Assembly (NCBI GenBank): GCA_964493995.1
Contig: CAZBQD010000019.1
Location: forward strand, 1-34,489
DNA: 34,489 nucleotides
Reading direction: 5' to 3'
From: GCA-002282575 sp964493995
GTDB lineage: Bacteria > Pseudomonadota > Gammaproteobacteria > Thiomicrospirales > Thiomicrospiraceae
The position numbers and the translations under genes are program-made. The stretch's first letter is position 1; each line of letters opens with the position of its first letter. The notes beneath the pieces were generated by a model. It had not been told where the DNA came from. It made no database searches and worked only from the letters and a program-made list of their open reading frames with translations. Positions 32,771 through 34,489 of this stretch are shown in pieces.

Positions 32771-32839
32771 CTACGCATTTATTTTTTCATACTTTGCTAC
32801 AATGTGAATCTTGCACAGTAAGCAGAGTAAAGGAAAACG

Positions 32840-34483
32840 ATGATGGGGTGGCAATCAATAGGCCTGTTATTGGGCGGATTGGGTTTATTTTTATATGGTT
32901 TAGAAGTCTTTTCTAAACGACTCAAAGCCAATGCCGGTGAGCCATTAAGACGCTTGCTGTTGCGCATGACCGCAACGCGCTGGCATGGTTTGGTCGTCGG
33001 TACCGTGTTAACGGCGTTGTTGCAGTCCTCTTCGGTACTCACGGTATTGACGGTCGGCCTGGTCGAGGCAGGCATGATTAGCTTTGCCCAGTCGCTCGCC
33101 ATTATCATCGGTAGTAATATCGGTTCGACACTGACGTTACAGTTGATGGTGTTCAAAGTCACTGATATTGCAGTGTGGTTAATCTTTTTTGGCAGTCTGA
33201 CCTTGATGTTTTGGCGTTGGCAAAATCGCTATGTTGCCGAGCTGATTCTGGCCTTGGGTCTCATTTTTCTCGGTTTGAATTTGATGGCGGATGCCATGCG
33301 TCCTTTACAAGAAACGACCTGGATGCAATCGATCATCAGTTGGATGGATTCCATTTGGACGGCTGCTTTAGTCGGTATTGTTGTCACCGCATTGATTCAG
33401 TCATCGGCGGCTTTTGGCGGAATTGTATTGGCATTGGTGTTGGCCGATCAGGTGGATATGACTACCGCTATTGCCATGATGCTGGGTGCCAATATTGGTA
33501 CCTGTATTACCATTTGGCTGGCTTCTATTGGAAAGGGTCGTGAAACCATTCGCGTTGCACTTTTTCATACCCTGTTTAACGTGGTCGGTGCGACGATTGT
33601 GTTACTGTTTCTCGAGATTTTTATTCAATTCATTCAGTCGATGAGCAGTTCCGATCAACCCAGCATTGTGTTAGCGAATGCACACACCCTATTTAACGTG
33701 GTAGTGGCATCAGTATTCATTTTATTGGTACCACAAATGGTATCTTTGATTCGTTGGATATTGCCGGATAACCCTCATCAAGCGCCTGCTCATGATCCCT
33801 TAAGCATTACCATTCCAGAAACGGTGAACGAGGGTTTGGTTCAGGGTAATCGGCTCCTTGCCAGCATGGGAGAGGCTCTGGAACAGATGACGCGTTTAAC
33901 GGTCGATATGCCACGTACTTTGTCACAAATGGAAAACTTGCAAAGCTTACAAGATGAACTGAAACAGCTCGATCAACGGCTATTGTCATTAATGTCGGTG
34001 ACGGGGCGCTTTTCTAACGATGAGATGAGTGAGCGACAAATTCTGCAACAAATTAAATTATCCAATCGGCTACGTAGCATGGGTCATGTGTTGGCTAATG
34101 TGATTCCACATATTTACATCAATATGCAAAAAGAACAATTAAAGATGAGTGATGCGACTCAGGTACTTTATGCTTCACTACAACATCGGGTTGGAGAACA
34201 GCTACAACGTTTGCTTTTGGCCATTGCGCAACCAGAAAAAACGGCTAGAGAGGACAGTAATTTGGTGAAAAAAGAGATGCGTTTATTCCGTGAGCAGTTA
34301 GAGTTTCATCACAGTAAACGCTTGTCGGCATTAGATGACAATCGTGTTCCCAATTATGTGCATGAGTCGATGCTGTTGGATGCTTGGATGCAATTAGCTT
34401 ATACGGCGCGTCATGCGTGGCGTTTACTGCCTAATAATCAGGCTGCGGATAAACCTCAGTTAGCGCTTTTCCCGGTCATGTAA
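32840..34483 (+). CDS. Na/Pi-cotransporter family protein with PhoU-like C-terminal domain
   Basis: A 547-residue membrane protein. Two inverted-repeat Na/Pi units carry the glutamine-serine motifs LTALLQSSSVLT (about residues 58-69) and VTALIQSSAAFGG (about 183-195), each followed by a GxNIG-type segment (IGSNIGSTLT, LGANIGTCIT). Membrane segments run to about residue 300. The remaining 240 residues are hydrophilic and helical, as in the PhoU-like domains attached to YjbB/NptA proteins (LLASMGEALEQMTRLTVDM, KEMRLFREQLEF). It probably takes up or exports phosphate with sodium. An AAAGGA ribosome site precedes a double ATG (32840/32843). The gene is complete, ending a few bases before the window end. 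Confidence 0.92.
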   Translation: MMGWQSIGLLLGGLGLFLYGLEVFSKRLKANAGEPLRRLLLRMTATRWHGLVVGTVLTALLQSSSVLTVLTVGLVEAGMISFAQSLAIIIGSNIGSTLTLQLMVFKVTDIAVWLIFFGSLTLMFWRWQNRYVAELILALGLIFLGLNLMADAMRPLQETTWMQSIISWMDSIWTAALVGIVVTALIQSSAAFGGIVLALVLADQVDMTTAIAMMLGANIGTCITIWLASIGKGRETIRVALFHTLFNVVGATIVLLFLEIFIQFIQSMSSSDQPSIVLANAHTLFNVVVASVFILLVPQMVSLIRWILPDNPHQAPAHDPLSITIPETVNEGLVQGNRLLASMGEALEQMTRLTVDMPRTLSQMENLQSLQDELKQLDQRLLSLMSVTGRFSNDEMSERQILQQIKLSNRLRSMGHVLANVIPHIYINMQKEQLKMSDATQVLYASLQHRVGEQLQRLLLAIAQPEKTAREDSNLVKKEMRLFREQLEFHHSKRLSALDDNRVPNYVHESMLLDAWMQLAYTARHAWRLLPNNQAADKPQLALFPVM

Positions 34484-34489
34484 TGCGTT

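Overview
The window looks like the chromosome of a gammaproteobacterium. The evidence is the conserved order lepA-lepB-rnc-era-recO-pdxJ-acpS, leuS-lptE-holA, the nadB/rseC/mucD(degP) neighbourhood, a C1-A72 initiator tRNA, and a P-II-like gene directly behind an RND metal-efflux operon. Gene content and protein style would suit an aquatic, possibly sulfur-oxidising group (Thiotrichales-like), but that placement is a guess from memory and was not tested.

Region 1 (1-3.4 kb) is a visibly AT-richer nitric-oxide/nitrite cassette: an HPP-family membrane protein and NsrR on the minus strand, a decayed IS30-family transposase, then flavohaemoglobin Hmp on the plus strand. A perfect 17-bp inverted repeat directly upstream of hmp contains a plausible NsrR operator and covers most of the hmp ribosome binding site. 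Region 2 (3.2-4.9 kb) holds a structured interspersed repeat, a DUF2805-type protein coupled to a secreted alpha/beta hydrolase, and a 330-base intergenic stretch ahead of leuS. Region 3 (4.9-11.8 kb) is leuS-lptE-holA-proA, followed by an unusual PDC/Cache membrane protein and a small unrecognised protein.

Region 4 (11.8-20.4 kb) has nadB divergent from rseC-degP, with no rpoE-rseA-rseB between them. A textbook terminator follows degP, then lepA-lepB-rnc-era-recO. A second, inverted copy of the repeat sits between recO and pdxJ. Region 5 (20.5-24.8 kb) holds pdxJ, acpS, a degenerate CobS-like membrane protein, a secreted DUF255/thioredoxin protein on the minus strand and a secreted nuclease-like protein. 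Region 6 (24.9-25.2 kb) is a tRNA-Ser(UGA)/tRNA-fMet unit with a clear promoter and terminator.

Region 7 (25.2-34.5 kb) has a fusion of a nucleophile-less alpha/beta-hydrolase domain to a TlpA-like thioredoxin, a czcCBA-type heavy-metal RND pump with a P-II-like regulator, a long inverted repeat and a Na/Pi-cotransporter-family protein. The most notable points are the NsrR-operator/RBS hairpin, the two-copy MITE-like repeat, the degenerate CobS, the hydrolase-TlpA fusion and the Cache domain with no preceding membrane anchor. Nothing in the window is a clear-cut new defence or secretion system.
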